In this document: piece after piece, positions 12,550 through 24,881 of the stretch
Numbering within the stretch: position 1 is the stretch's first letter
How the letters are laid out: the number at the start of each line of letters is the position of its first letter
Assembly (NCBI GenBank): GCA_002197995.1
Contig: NGZR01000009.1
Location: 682,001-746,000 of the forward strand
DNA length: 64,000 nucleotides
Direction: 5' to 3'
DNA from: Gaeumannomyces sp. JS-464
Taxonomy: Eukaryota > Ascomycota > Sordariomycetes > Magnaporthales > Magnaporthaceae
Program-made: the position numbers and the translations under genes
Notes under the pieces: generated by a model
Databases searched by the model: none
What the model was told of the DNA's origin: nothing
What the model saw: the letters and a program-made list of their open reading frames with translations, nothing else

Positions 12550-12800
12550 CCAATTGCACGGCGATACCTTCAATCGCACGCGATTCCCTTCAACAACGCC
12601 GGCAATCTGCACCGCGATACCTTCAATCAACTCCCTCCAACGCCGGCGATCTGCACCGCGATACCTTCAATCAAATGCCTTCTCAATTGCATGCCCGGCA
12701 GACGCCAAGTTCGACTCCCGACGCGCGCGCGCGCTGGGTACCCTACCTGCCTCCGCGACCGGCCCTCCCTCCGCGACCGGCCCTCCCTCCGCGACCCTCG
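12550..12800 (+). repeat. Two minisatellites inside the Tc1/mariner element
   Basis: The string GCGATACCTTCAATC recurs at about 12561, 12614 and 12658 within longer related units. A 17-bp unit CTCCGCGACCGGCCCTC then repeats three times from about 12751. Both lie between the left TIR and the recognisable transposase and give a Pro/Arg-rich translation, so they may be untranslated or encode a disordered N-terminus. Confidence 0.7.
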
Positions 12801-13885
12801 ACGCCTCCCACCCGCCCTCCCGTTGGGCCTCCCTCAACCCCTCCCAGGCAACGTGCCAAAGAGCTCGATCGCGATACCAAAATAAAGATACGTACCCTTC
12901 ACGAATACGCGCGTTGGCCGTATGCAGAGATTGCCCGGGCCCTTGGAGTTACCTACCGGCAGGTTCAATGGGCCTGTCAAGGACCGCTTACTCCGCGGAA
13001 GGCCGGCAAGTCGGGTCCTAGAAAAGAGGCCACCGAGGAACAAATACGTGCACTGCAAGAGTTCCTGCACGAGGACCCTCGCCACCGCCAGATTCCCTGG
13101 GCTGACCTCCGGTATCTAGTCCCTGGGTTCCTGGATTGGGGCACCACTGCCATGCATTCTCTCATGGCTTCCCTGCACTATAAACGAGTGCGACAAGGTG
13201 TTAAGCTCCCTCTTTCTCCCAAAACGCGCCAACTACGGGTTAACTTTGCGAATTGGCCTTGGAGAGATATCCAACAGAGGAGCATTGGATACAAGGCGGG
13301 TTTGGCCCTTTCCTTTGGTCCGACGAGGTCTAGTACTTCAACCAACCCTTAAAAGGCCAACGATATATTACAGTGCACGACTGCGAGGATCCGGCTACTT
13401 TTGCACTAATAAAACAAAAGGGCCACGGGTTCATGTTTTGGGGCTCGTTTGCAGGCCGGGTTAAAGGGCCAAGCTACTTCTGGCCTAACCAGACAAGTAT
13501 TGACGCCCCCGAGTACTGCAAATAATTCCTTTGGTTTTTAACTGGCTGGAAGCCCAAGGGTGTCCGCGTTTGTATTTCCAACAAGACAACGCTTTTGCAC
13601 ACTCGTCACGGATAACCAAAGAGTGGCTGGGACCTTGAGATCATAACGTTCCTTTGGCCTCCCAACAGTCCAGACCTTAACCCCATTGAAAACCTATGGA
13701 GGTATATGAAAGATTGGCTGGAAAACCACTATGATTTGCAAAAATTAACACCTTTGCAGCTTAAGGCAGCGGTCCAAGCTGCTTGGGAGGCCGTGCTTGC
13801 TGATTTTTTGGAGAGATTGGCCCGTTCTATGATACGGAGGCTGCAGATGGTAAAGGCTAACGGAGGTGATCATATTGATTATTAA
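12675..13885 (+). pseudogene. Tc1/mariner transposase, degraded
   Basis: After an in-frame ATG at 12675 the protein has a helix-turn-helix region (YAEIARALGVTYRQVQWAC), a second DNA-binding segment, and a DDE domain spread over shifted frames. It reads WSDE (first Asp), HGFMFWGSFAG, FQQDNAFAH (second Asp) and NSPDLNPIENLWRYMKDWL (third acidic residue); the spacing between the last two is about 33-34 residues, compatible with DD34E. The frame shifts near 13300 and near 13640, and an in-frame TAG follows WSDEV at about 13330. The C-terminus ends GGDHIDY. Not active as written; the TIRs could still be mobilised in trans. Confidence 0.85.
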
Positions 13886-14019
13886 ACGGTCAGTTGCAAT
13901 ACATTGATTTCTACTACAAATTGTGCGGCAGGCTGTGTACCCTTACCCCCCTGGCTTATACCCTGGCTGACCCCCTTGTTAGATCCACCGATTTAACGTT
14001 TATTATCCCTGTGACCCTG

Positions 14020-16916
14020 TATAAGCGAAAAAGCGACAAAAGCAAAGGTGACATCTGGAGCGGGGAACCGACGGGACAAATCAAGGGCGGACGCCGAGTA
14101 TAAGCACCAAAAGTGCCTGTTTGTCCGAAGAGTGTGTGGAGCCAGGCGACTGTGCCGAACGAAGGGTCTGTCGCTTGGCGGCAAAGGTGCATGATAACTT
14201 GAACAAGATCAGTATGGCGCTCTCCTCATGCACAGGCGGAAAACTTTGTTCGGAGTGCCCATGAGCTCTTGCCGCCCCGACGGCGCGATCCTTAAACGGG
14301 ATAACGACGCTCGCCTGAGATCACACCCGCGAGCCCCGCTCTTGGGTTGGTGTTCTCAACTGCCATCACGCTTTGTATGCACATAGGCACTCTGAGACGT
14401 TGCACGAACCCACACGTGATGCTGCCAACCGGAGGAGCGGAGGTTGCCAGAGCTGGGCAGCTCCCCTTTTTGGCTAACCGTTTCGGGCCGCTGGCATTGC
14501 GCCACCCAGCCCAGCCGTGCCAGCCCAGCCCAGCCCCGCCTGCTCCGCAGACAAACTATTGGCGCTAAATGATGGTCCGGCCCGAGTTTCCCCCCCGCAC
14601 GTCCGTTGAAAGGGCTCAATTTTTCTTCGTTTTTTTTTGTTGTTGTCGCCACAGCGGGCACCATCCTCCCCAGGAACTTCGCCTTCCCGCCCCTCCACCA
14701 TCCATCCGTCTGTCTTCACCCCACCAGCACTCAGACTGCCGCACTCCACCACACAATTTCAACGTTCAAAAGGGGCCACCGGCGGCCAACAACGCTCTCT
14801 GCAATGGCAACGCACGGCCTCACGGAGACAGAGTCGCCATGCTACGGGTGTCCACCACAAGGCGTGGCATGGAACGGCAGTGCTTGCAAACAAGCATGAT
14901 CAAGGCGGCGACGCTTTCTTTTTCTTTGGACACACACAGACGATGGGTCTGGTCTGGATGCAACCTGCGAATGTGCAGGTCGCAGGCGTGCCGACGAGTC
15001 CGGAAGACACAAATGCCGCGCCAGCCGGACACCCCAGCCATTGGTCGGACGGTAAAGCCGGTGGCCTCGAACACGTCTCCTTAGATGGCGGTTTCGCGCT
15101 GATCTCGGTTCGTGTCAAGAGCTGGGAGGAAGAGCCAGAATCCTGTCTCTGGCTCCCACGGCCTTTGGGTAACACACGCTGCCGCTGATCGCTAGTCATT
15201 TTCCCGCATCTGCCTGCCGCCTGCATGCCCCATCCTCCTCTCCGGGAGCAGCATTCGCCCTGGAACACGTGCAGTTCCCAGCGGAACAAGATCGGCAAAT
15301 TGCCATCCACGGTAGCGCAGCAGCCAGTCCCGGGCCGGTGCTGGATCGATCTAGCCATGCTGCGTTTTCGGCAAGCCTTCCCAAATCTCTTCCATCTCAT
15401 GCCTCCTAATCTCCAAGAACGCCACCCCGACACCAGCCGCTGCGTAATTAGGTTAAACGCTTGTTCTTGGCGACAGGGACGCCGGCATCACCATGCCATC
15501 CAGGTCGGTGCCTCGAGTCAGTTTCCCTGCCCTGCAGGCATCGTCGCAATTTTATCGGACCCCTCGCCGTCCTTTTTCGTCCATCCTCTTTTAGCTTCTT
15601 GTCCGCCGAGGGTCGCACTGGTCCTATTGACCTCTTGAAAAGGGGCACGCTAGATGTAGGGTATCTGGCTGGCAGCAGCAACGACACCAAGCCGCCCGCA
15701 CGGACTTGAGTTGGACTCTTCAGGGTAGGTACCTACTTTTGCCAAATTCCCTCCCCGCCTCCGTGGTGACGGCCCAGACATTGAGGTGCCTTGGAGTTGA
15801 ACAGGCGACTGCGACTGCACCCCAACCGGCAGGAGGGACGCTGCCCTGCCCAGCAAGAGCTTGCTTGCGGCACTCCGAACTTGGCCTTTCCTCCCGTGCT
15901 GCCTTGCTGGTACCGATACGTCGCGGAAACCAGGATGAGGCGCAGCTTATCCACCCCTCGCCCACCGCAACCTCACCATTGACCGAGCCGCCGCCGCCCC
16001 CTTGTATCAGCGCCTGCTCCCCGGCTCCCCTAGCTTTACGTGACCGCCCCTTGCTTTGGCCACCAGCAAAAAACGCACGGAATTCCCCGGGAGCCTTGAC
16101 CTCGTTAGGCGTGAAAGAAGAGCCCAGACGAGATCCCCATTGACATTGACGGTCAGGCACGTCGCCCGCACATACCAACCACGTCTTCCTCTTTTACCCC
16201 TTATCCTTCGGCAACAAGAGAGCGAGAGCGAGAACAAACTACCACAGTAGACGTCGTATTTACCTCAGGCGAGCCAGGAGCACAGGCCCAGCCGTGGTGC
16301 TACCTTCCCGCCTGCATCCATTGTCGAAATCTCGGAGGCACTGCCGCCAGAGCGCATCCAACTCCTCACATGTATATGCATGCATCTAGGGGACTCTAGC
16401 GCACATGCCAAGCCTGCCATATCCCGCTACTTGCTTTTAATTGCACACGCGCGCCGTCGCACATACCCCTCCCCCTTTCGGCCATTTGCAGGGACGGCTC
16501 GTGCGGGACCAGATCTCCACGATCGATCTTCCCAGCATACTCAAGCAAAGACGACGGGGATTTAAGCACGCCGATCCCTCTCCACGCCAGCGTGCTGGCA
16601 AACGTTGTCCGCACGGAACTTTGCCGATTGCTTTTTGCATCGCCCGTCCGCAACATTCGTACGGCTGTGCGCCTTGCCCATCCCTACCCGCCACTTACTT
16701 GACGGGACGGAAGAAGCAACGGGGAACAAGAAGCAAAACAGCATCTGCACTTCGAATCCCATGCGCCCCGTTGGCAGATAACTGAACCGGGTTTCGGCCG
16801 CCTCCGCTCTCGACTTGCGCATTGACTACGACCCTCCTCCCGCCTCACAGTCGTCGGAGATCAAACAGACGCCCGGAACTGGGAAGAAAGAGAGAAGACA
16901 GATACTGACAGCAACC
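14020..16916. other. Intergenic, no recognisable gene
   Basis: Nearly 2.9 kb upstream of the rhodopsin-fold gene. Open frames on both strands are long because of GC content, but none has a domain or a coherent start and splice pattern. The 3' part is presumably the promoter and 5' UTR of the gene starting at 16917. Confidence 0.4.
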
Positions 16917-18436
16917 ATGGCCGAGCTCACCCCCGAGATGGCGGCCGAGACGAACGGGCCCCTGGTGACTGCCGTCGCCTGCGCGTTCGGCGCCGCCGCC
17001 CTCATCTTCACTGCGCTACGCTTCTACACGCGCGGAACGATCCTCAAGGCGCTTGGCAGGGATGACTGGGCCATGTTGATCGCAACTGTGAGTCTGCTGC
17101 CTCCAAACACGGCGTTCGGATCTGCGCTTCATAGTAGCAAGACCATCCTCTGACAGCTCATCGGCGTGAACCCAGCTCTTGTCGCTTGTCAACTCGGTCG
17201 CCATGGTCTTTGAGGTCAAGTATGGTATGGGCAGGCACCAAGCGACAGTTGGCCCGGCTGAGGGCTTGCAGCAACTGAAGGTAAGCTCCCCTCTCTCTCC
17301 CCGCCCCAGAAACCCATTCCCTGATTATCGCACCTACAGAAAGCTAACCAACACGCGCCACGCTTTTTTCTCTGCGCAGTTCCTTATGGTTGCCATCCTC
17401 CACTACAACCTGGGCATGAACGTGGTCAAGCTTGGCTTCCTATTCCAGTTCAAGCGCATCTTCCAGGACAAGATCGTCCAGAGCATTTGCTTTTGGTTCA
17501 TCAACTACGTCTGCGTTTGGGCCATCGCTCAGGCTCTTTTGCTCAGCTTCGCATGTCTGCCCGTCAGCATCATCATCCCCGCAATGGCCAGCAAGTGCCT
17601 CGATACCTTGCCTATCTGGTATCTCTCCTCGGGCATGAGCATGGCCACCGACATCGCCATCTTCTGCATCCCGCTGCCGTCAGTGCGGAAGCTTCAGCTC
17701 CCCATTAAGCAGAAGGTCATGGTCATGGGCATCTTTTGCCTAGGCTTCTTGTAAGTCAAACACACCGGGTCAACCCCTATCCTGGCCAGCATTCTTATCA
17801 AGGGGCTGTCTGGCAACCGCATTCATGAAACAAATTAACCCTCGCTAACAATACCCTTGCTTCTCCCCCAGTGTCTGCATAATCTCTGTCTACCGCATGT
17901 TCACCCTCCACGCCGCAGTCGTCAGCCAGGATCCGTCGTGGGAGAACATCGGGGCCGCCATCTGGTCCTGCATCGAGCTCAACGTCTCCATCATTGCCTC
18001 TAGTCTACCGACCCTCCGCCCGCTGCTGGCCCGCCTTCTGCCCGGACTCGGCCTCACCCGCGCGTCCAAGGACCGCAGCGCCTACCTGCGCTACGGCGGC
18101 TCGACGCTCGCCAGTCCGCGCGCCACCAACTTCAGCGGCAGCAAGGGCGGTGGCATGTCGTCGGCCAGCAAGCGCAACCGCACGGCCAGCATCAGCACCG
18201 AGGAGCTCGCGCTCGGCGAGCTCACGTCGCCGGGCAGCATCGCCGCCAGCATGTATGCCAACGCCACCGCGGACCACCCCCAGAACGGCGGCGCGCACAG
18301 CGCCGAGAAGCAGCAGCAGGCGCAGTACCACTACCACCAGCAGCAGAATGAGCAGCAGCAGTTCCAGAACCAATCACAAAACTCGGGGCGCATCGTGAGG
18401 ACGACTGAAATATCGGTCCAGACTGGGGAGCGATAA
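16917..18436 (+). CDS. Rhodopsin-fold (PTH11/SAT4-like) integral membrane protein, 403 aa
   Basis: Exons are 16917-17087, 17176-17280, 17380-17750 and 17872-18436. The introns of 88, 99 and 121 bp have GTGAGT, GTAAGC and GTAAGT donors and CAG acceptors; the phases match and give 404 codons with stop. The protein has seven hydrophobic segments; TM1 contains AVACAFGAAALIFTALRFYT, and the family pattern LGRDDW follows it. Later come GMGRHQATV, an extracellular Cys before a helix (SKCLDTLPIW), and the ISVYRMFTL and WENIGAAIWSCIELNVSI region, typical of the fungal rhodopsin domain family. Members include PTH11-type putative receptors. The cytoplasmic tail of about 130 residues is Ser-rich, then Gln/His-rich from about 18305. 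The ligand is unknown. The gene is intact. Confidence 0.88.
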
Positions 18437-19612
18437 CATGGGCAATGGGGAGGGGTTTTCTAGGCTTTTTGTTTCATTTGTCGTTTGACGCTTGGTTCTA
18501 CGCCGCTTCGTCTGTCTCGTCCCTACGGGCACATGCTCAATAGTGACCGGATTGCGAGCTGCTTTCGCTGACCTCTGCCACTACCGGCTCCAGGGTTTAA
18601 TGATGGGTGGGCTTGGATGTATTATACGCGGTTCAACATGCTCTGGTTGGTTCACAGTTTTCATGTATCGTGGTCGGATCTATATACGTAGGGTAGTCGA
18701 AACAAATAAGTCGGTATCTCATCCATCCTAAGCGATGTGTGCCAATGCATCATGGTGGGCTTGGGTTAACTCCTTGTTCCCACTCCGCAATGCAAGCACA
18801 CTGCGGTCATCCTGCCGTGTTACTGAACTCGCCTAAGGCTGTTGAGCGACAAAGTGGGGATACGGAACGTTCCATCCCTCATATATCCTGTTTGATCCTC
18901 TAGGATTTAGTATTGCTACCCCATTCCTTTGCTGTGAAGAGGATCCGAGATTACGGGCACCGAGTGATACGAAGGGTACAATTTCAAGCAGGCAAGCGAC
19001 CGCCGACATGCGGCTTGTGCCGCGCATTACTTCGACCCGTGAGAGGTTTATGAGTCGATTTCCATCCATTCACAACCAAGAATCTCCGTAATACCACACG
19101 GAAATCAGCCAGACCGCAATCTGAACCCCGACGTCCTTCCACCACCCTGGTTTGTATCCATCCATGAATTCACAAATGGTGACTCAGCCCATGCTGTCTC
19201 ATCCAGATATCAGGTTTAACTTGGGTTTTCTCCGAAGGTTGCGGTTTGGACGTCCACTTGAGAGCCTCCAAAAGTAAAACAATGGGCCTTTGGGGCGGCC
19301 GAAGTCTCGCGAGGCAAAAGTTACACAAACACAAAGTTAACATCACTGGCGCCGACAAACTCAAGGACCACGCAAAGCCTAGCAAGCCGTGACAGAGATG
19401 GGGGATGCATCCGGAGAAATGTGTGAAAGTCGTGTACTTAGGCGGGTAGGTGTACCCGGTGTCACCGACGCGGCCTTCCCGGCCCGGACTGCGTGGCAGA
19501 ATCAGCGGACGGAAAATACGCAAGCAATCGCTTCGTCGAAGCATCAATCAATACAGCCCTTGTTTCGTCTCGACAGATCTGTTCATCACCGCACGCCGCG
19601 ATCCCCGACAAC
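18437..19612. other. Intergenic, no recognisable gene
   Basis: 3' flank of the membrane-protein gene and upstream region of the mucin-like gene. No domain, RNA gene or repeat seen. Confidence 0.4.
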
Positions 19613-20892
19613 ATGCGGGTCTTCGCCCAAGCGGCGGCCGCCCTGGCCGCCGTGTCGGGCGTGGCACAAGGCGAGGCGATGGCGCTCCGCCCGGCCTTGT
19701 CCACCATCACCTTGTCGAACGGGCCGGTCGGCGACGACGCCGCCCCCCCACGCTGCCCGTCATCACCATCACGCAGGGCGGTGGCTTCCGCGGCCCCGCG
19801 GCGCCCGCGCCCTACACCACCGTGACCGTCACGCAGAGCGTGGTGCAGGGGGTCCCGAGCGTGACGACGCTGGTCGCCGTGCTGCCCTCGACCGTCACCG
19901 GCCCCGTAGTCACGCAGACCCTCAACATCGGCATCATCGGCCCCGCCAGCACGGAGACGGTGCGCGGCCCGACCGTTACAAAAAGCAGGGTTTCCACCTA
20001 GACCAGGCTCGCCACGGAAACCAAAGTCGCCACGGTCACGTCCACGCCGCCGCCGCGGACGGTCCGCGTCAGCGTCAGCGTCAGCGCCACGGGCCCCATG
20101 ACCACCCGGACATTTGAAGTCAGCATCCCCGGCCCGGTGGTCACGCGGTGGGAGACGCGGACCGTCAACGTCAGCATCCCCGGGCCCACTATAACCCGGA
20201 CGATCCTGACGGTAGGGCCGACGGTGACGCGCAAGGTGGCCGGGTCGGTGGACGCGACGACCGTGTACCGCACCGTCGTCGCCAACATCACGGCCACGGG
20301 GCCCGACCCCAGCAGCAGCTTCGGCTTCTTCGTCGGCACCAAGACGACGACGGCCGTCTCGACCGTCCGCGACGTCACGACCGTCACCGCCATCCTGGCC
20401 GTCACCAAGACCGCCACCACCACCACCACCAGCTGCGTCGGCAGGCCCACAACCGCAACCGCCACCGCCGGCAGGAGCAACAGCAGCAGCAACAGCAGCA
20501 GCAGCAGCAGCAGCAAGCAGCAGCAGCAGCAGGTCAGGATCCTACTGCTGCCTCGAGGGCTCGCCCCGCGAAGGAGTGGGTGGGCGAGCGGCACCTGGTG
20601 GCCAACCCGTGGACTAGCGGCTGGGGCGACGAGCGCGACGGCTGCCACAAGGGCCTGCTCGACAACCTGCGCGCTGCGCGGCAGCATGGACATGGTGTGG
20701 AAGTGCCGGCCCGACTCCGGGGGCGGCGGCGGCGCGCGCGCGCAGTTCAGCTTCGTCGCGCTCCAGGGCAGCAGCCACATCACTGAGATCATCCGGAGGG
20801 CGTCGCCGGGCGGTAGGGACAAGGGCGTCGAGTGCAGCATGGGCTGCCCGGCCGAGCAGCTGTGGGATTGGGCCAAGAGCGAGTGGCTGTGA
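19613..20892 (+). pseudogene. Secreted Thr/Ser-rich mucin-like protein, frame broken
   Basis: The ATG at 19613 gives a signal peptide MRVFAQAAAALAAVSGVAQG. After GDDAAP the frame is one base short in a run of seven C (about 19750) and resumes as TLPVITITQGG. Several hundred residues of Thr/Val/Pro repeats follow (TVTVTQSV, VSIPGPVVTR, VSIPGPTITR), resembling O-glycosylated wall or mucin proteins. An in-frame TAG lies at about 19999 (after KSRVST). The middle ends in a CAG/CAGCAA tract (20483-20533) coding Ser or Gln. The C-terminus (DMVWKCRPDSGG, CSMGCPAEQLWDWAKSEW) has paired Cys; a better-looking NPWTSGWGDERDGCHKGL segment lies in another frame at about 20600, so a further indel pair or a short intron is likely. 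The overall length is one base short of a multiple of three. Function unknown. Confidence 0.55.
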
Positions 20893-21652
20893 CCGGGTAT
20901 GTAGCTGGAGACGGTACCAAGGTCTAGGGACAAGCAGGCGTTTGGTTTTGGGATATTTGGTTTTTGCGGGCTGGGCGACTCGTGGTTTGCTCCCATTCGT
21001 AAAACTCTGGGTATCACGGTTTACTCTCGTGCTTAGGGGGAGTGATCGAATCTCGGCGCGTGGAGCGGGCAATGTCTAAAAAACTACCACATTGAGTAAC
21101 TGACACCGCCTCTAAGCGGTTCGGTTAATTCGTGATACTGCATAAAATTCGTGATACTGCATAAATGTCGTCATGGCTCCGGAATGCGATGAAGTGCAGT
21201 CTTGATGAGCAACTCGTCGGGCGTGGTTTGCCGGATCGATGCATGGAATACTCGGATTCTTGCCGGCGACTAATGAACTCGGTTCCCGCTCTTGCAATCG
21301 CCTCGGCAATGCCGAATTCGGTCCATGGGTGCGGGTGCTGTCGGACCTCTAACGGCTGCGGGAGCGTCCGACGGCACAGCACGTGCCGTGTTCGAAACAG
21401 GGTTAAACAGCTATCTTCCCGTCAGGGTGTCTGGATGCGAAGTACCTGTGTCGGCTCATGGGAGCCATGGGAAAGCAGGGTTTGGCATAGAAATTTCAAG
21501 TTTTGCTTGATCTTGCAATGGTATTTCATCGCTCTACTCGCATCGAGCCACTAAGCGATCGCTTTTCCGTCTTCTTGCGTCTGGAAACACCGTTTTAACC
21601 CCAGGGCCCATTCCCAGAGTGATGTGCGAATCTAGAGAGAAAAAAAAAAAAG

Positions 21653-21686
<34 letters not shown>

Positions 21687-23051
21687 AAGAAAAAAAAAAA
21701 AAAAAAAAAAAAAAAAGAAAAAAAAAAGGAGTCCCCATCTGATGTGAAAATAGACTTTAGACGATCGCCATCTCGCGGTTCCTGTTTTCGGCAGGGCCGT
21801 GGGCAATCCGTCAGCTGTGGCGGCGCCACTAACCCAAGCCATGTGCAATACGCCCTCCAACGGTCTCGTTCACGCTGGAATGTTGTGGTGACTTCCCCGA
21901 AAGAGGGTGTTCTTTGAATGCAGTGCGCTGGCTGCCCAGTGTTGACAGCGACAATGCCAATGCCTGAGCGAGCGATCGCGTGGACAATGCGGGTCAGCCA
22001 GCACACCAGGCCTCGCGAGAGAAAGTCAGCACTAAGCAAAGGCCAAGACAGAGGCGCCCAGCTTTCTCGTCGACCAGCCAGCTGACGATCAGAAGACGCG
22101 GAGCTGGATTGAGTTTTGGCGGGGAGAAGCTGGCATGTGTGGTGTGTGGGGCATCAATCACTGGTTCCATTGGACCACCCATTTCTTCATTTTCCTCCGC
22201 TCTGCCGCCAACAAACAGCTGTCAGAAGAAAAAAAACAATCCCATTCATTGTGCATAAAACGCCCATACACGCTGCGGATTGAAAACAGATTCCGGCCTG
22301 CACGCGGAGCGATTGCGCATGGGCTCGAGGGAAATTGCCACCACCCCTTTCGGCGGGTTTCCTCCACCTGCGGCTGAGCTCGCGGGCTGATCTCGGCCAT
22401 CCACACGCCACCATCCCCATTTGCTGTTGGCTCGACGGCCGCCAGCTTTATTGGCTTGGCCCTGCCCACCAGCCAAGAGACCAAGCCGCGCCTCAGCTGC
22501 GAGATTGGGCCGACCGCTATGCACCGCAGGCCTGGACGGGTCGGCGGGAGGCGCTACTAGCCTGTGCCTAGGCCCTTGGACGGGGCCGTTTCATGATCAT
22601 GCCTCGCGATCCCCTGCTCGCTCCAATCTCCCCCCACCTTGGCCCAGCCAGTCGTTGGAGACGGCCTGTTTGCTGTTTCCGTTTCTGTCGTCTCCCTCTT
22701 TCTTCCTTGCTGGTTCATGCGTCTCTGCGCGCGTGTCCACCGAGTGTATAATCTCGTGTCGCCGGCGACCGGCTGCTCCGTGACAGCGCCTCTCCTCGAC
22801 TGCGAGCTTTTCGGCCGCCTGGACTCGAGAACGCACCCCGTCTCCAATCGAGATTTCCCGTCTAAATTGCGGTGGAGCGACCAGAATCGGGCGAAGGTTC
22901 GGACGGGGAACAGCGACGCAAGTTAATCCGAGACCTTGACACGCGCTCGCGTCAGTTCTCCAGCCAGACGATCCTGGAGGACGGCGTATCGGGCGCACGG
23001 ATTTTTTTCTCCCTTCTCGCTTGTCGGGTCTCCCCGCGTTGCATTCCGACG
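20893..23051. other. Intergenic, with a 90-bp A-rich tract
   Basis: No gene recognised. A short direct repeat (AATTCGTGATACTGCATAAA, twice) lies at about 21127-21166. An almost pure A tract interrupted by single G lies at about 21638-21727; it could be the tail of a retroposed sequence, but no element body is recognisable upstream. Confidence 0.45.
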
Positions 23052-24881
23052 ATGCTCGCCCCGCTCCAAAGGCTGCTGCTCGCCAGCGCGGCGGCCGCGG
23101 CGGGCTTTGGCGCACAGGCCCGGGCCGCGGCTGTGCTGGATGCTGCCGCCGCGCTCGCCGACGACTCCCCGGCGGTCGGCCCGCATCCCCTCGACGCCCG
23201 CGAGGTGTCGCCGGGAGACGCCGAGGTGGGCGATGGCTTCATCCGGTTCCCCGTGCACGCGATGCGGAGCCGGCCGCCCCTCGACGACGACGACGACAGC
23301 AGCAGCAGCAACAGCAGCGCGAAGCGACGACGCGACGAGAGCGAAGTCCTGCTGAGGGCTAGGCAGACAGAAGTGTCGCTCGGCAACTTGCAAGACGGGA
23401 CAATCTACTCGATCGATCTTGGAATCGGGACGCCGCCGCAGCCGGTCGAGGTTATCATCGACACAGGGTCGTCGGAGCTGTGGGTTAACCCCGACTGCTC
23501 GCGCTCCAACAGCAGGCGGTTCTGCGACCAGTTCCCCAGGTATAGCATGTCGCGGAGCTCGACAGTGAAGGACGCGGCCTCGACGGGGTTTATCCAGTAC
23601 GGCAAGGGCAACGTGTCATTGCGCTACGTCGCTGACACTATTTCTGTTGGATGTAAGCGTTTTGACGTCTCGTCGTCGGTCACTTTTGGCATTAGTTCGA
23701 GTTCTCTGTGCCCACCTCTAACGCCTCTGTAGCCGGAGCGAAGATTAGGAACCAAATATTTGGTGCGGCAACCTCGAGCTTCGATATCCCAATGGGAATT
23801 CTTGGTCTCGGCCCCAAACTGTCATCTCGGTCGGTCAACTACTCGTTCGTGCTGGACAGCCTAGCCGAGCAGGGCCAGATAAAAAGCCGGGCCTTTAGCC
23901 TGGACCTGAGGAGTGTCGACAGTCCCAATGGTATGTAGCCCGCCAATCACACCTCCCATACTGACCACGCGTCGAGGTCGTGTAGGGGGCACGATCGTGG
24001 GACAAAAGCTTATCCATTATTTCGATCACAGGGGCGGTCATCTTTGGTGGCGTCGACACCACCAAGTACATTGGCAGCCTGGCCAAGCTCCCGATCCTGG
24101 ATCCGTCCGAGACGCCTCGCGGCGCGGACCGGTACTACGTCCACATGACGTCGCTGACCGTCACGGGCACCGACGGCAAGTCGACCAACGCCTTCCGGTC
24201 CGCATCCACCCCGAGGGCGAGCCCGTCTTCCTCGATAGCGGCGGCACGCTCTCGCGGCTCCCAGCGGCCATGTTCCGCGCCATCGGCGAGAGCTTCCCGA
24301 CGGCGCGCTACGACCGGACGTCGGGCTTCTACATCGTCAACTGCAACGTGCGCGACCTCGACGGCACCGTCGACTTTGGCTTCGGCACCGGCAACAGAGC
24401 CAAGCGCATCCGCGTATCGTTCGCCGACTTCATCTGGCGCGCCTCGGGCTTAACCTGCGTCGTGGGCGTCCTGCCCATCGAGTCGGACCGCGGCGAGCCC
24501 GTGCTGGGCGCCAGCTTCCTGCGCGCCGCCTACGTCGTCTACGACCAGGACAACCGCAACATCCACCTCGCCCAGGCCGCCAACTGCGGCTCCGGGTCGC
24601 AGGGCATCGCGTCCATCGGCACCGGCGCCGATGCCGTGCCGTCCGCGACGGGCCGCTGCACCGCCACGCCCACCAGGGGCGGGTCCAACCCGACCCAGAC
24701 GGGCGACAGCGAGGGCTGCACCAACTGCGACGGGAGCGGCATGTTCACCACCACCGTTCCCGGCCAGGCCAGGCCTACTGGTGGCAGTAACAACAAGAAC
24801 GCTGCGGGCAGAGCTGTTGCTGGTCTCGGGGGCGTTATTGTTTCCTCTGGTCTGGTGCTGCTCTTGACATGGGTGTCGTGA
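23052..24881 (+). CDS. GPI-anchored yapsin-like aspartic protease, one-base frameshift
   Basis: Exons are 23052-23652, 23733-23930 and 24032-24881. The introns are 80 bp (GTAAGC donor, CTAAC branch, TGTAG acceptor) and 101 bp (GTATGT donor, CACAG acceptor), both phase 1. The protein has a signal peptide (MLAPLQRLLLASAAAAAGFG), a prosegment with an acidic/Ser tract (DDDDDSSSSNSSAKRRR), the first active-site motif IIDTGSSELWV, the flap region, ILGLG, and the second active-site motif FLDSGGT. After a Cys- and Thr-rich linker it ends in a hydrophobic segment (VIVSSGLVLLLTWVS) fitting a GPI signal. Such enzymes process wall or secreted proteins at the plasma membrane. In exon 3 one base is missing near 24195 (NAF|PVRIHPEGEP, in a C run); with it the CDS is 1650 nt (549 aa). 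Confidence 0.82.

Larger units (their letters stand above)
12371..14019 (+). mobile_element. Tc1/mariner-superfamily DNA transposon, TA target duplication
   Basis: Terminal inverted repeats begin CAGGGTCACAGGGATAATAA at the left end (12371) and the same sequence reads inward from 14019; identity covers about 29 bp and continues imperfectly to about 40. A TA dinucleotide flanks both ends (12369-12370 and 14020-14021). The 1649-bp length suits a single-gene element. The internal transposase on the + strand is broken. The element is less AT-rich than the repeats after 33 kb. Confidence 0.9.

Noticed and set aside
12550..12800. CRISPR-like spaced repeats
   Set aside because: The repeats are irregular minisatellites inside a eukaryotic transposon; spacings differ and there are no cas genes.
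19998..21017. 339-codon minus-strand frame
   Set aside because: Antisense to the mucin-like repeats; the Val/Thr/Leu runs are complements of Thr/Val/Ser codons and CAG repeats.
21638..21727. A-rich tract as a LINE or SINE tail
   Set aside because: No reverse transcriptase, Pol III boxes or target duplication could be found around it.
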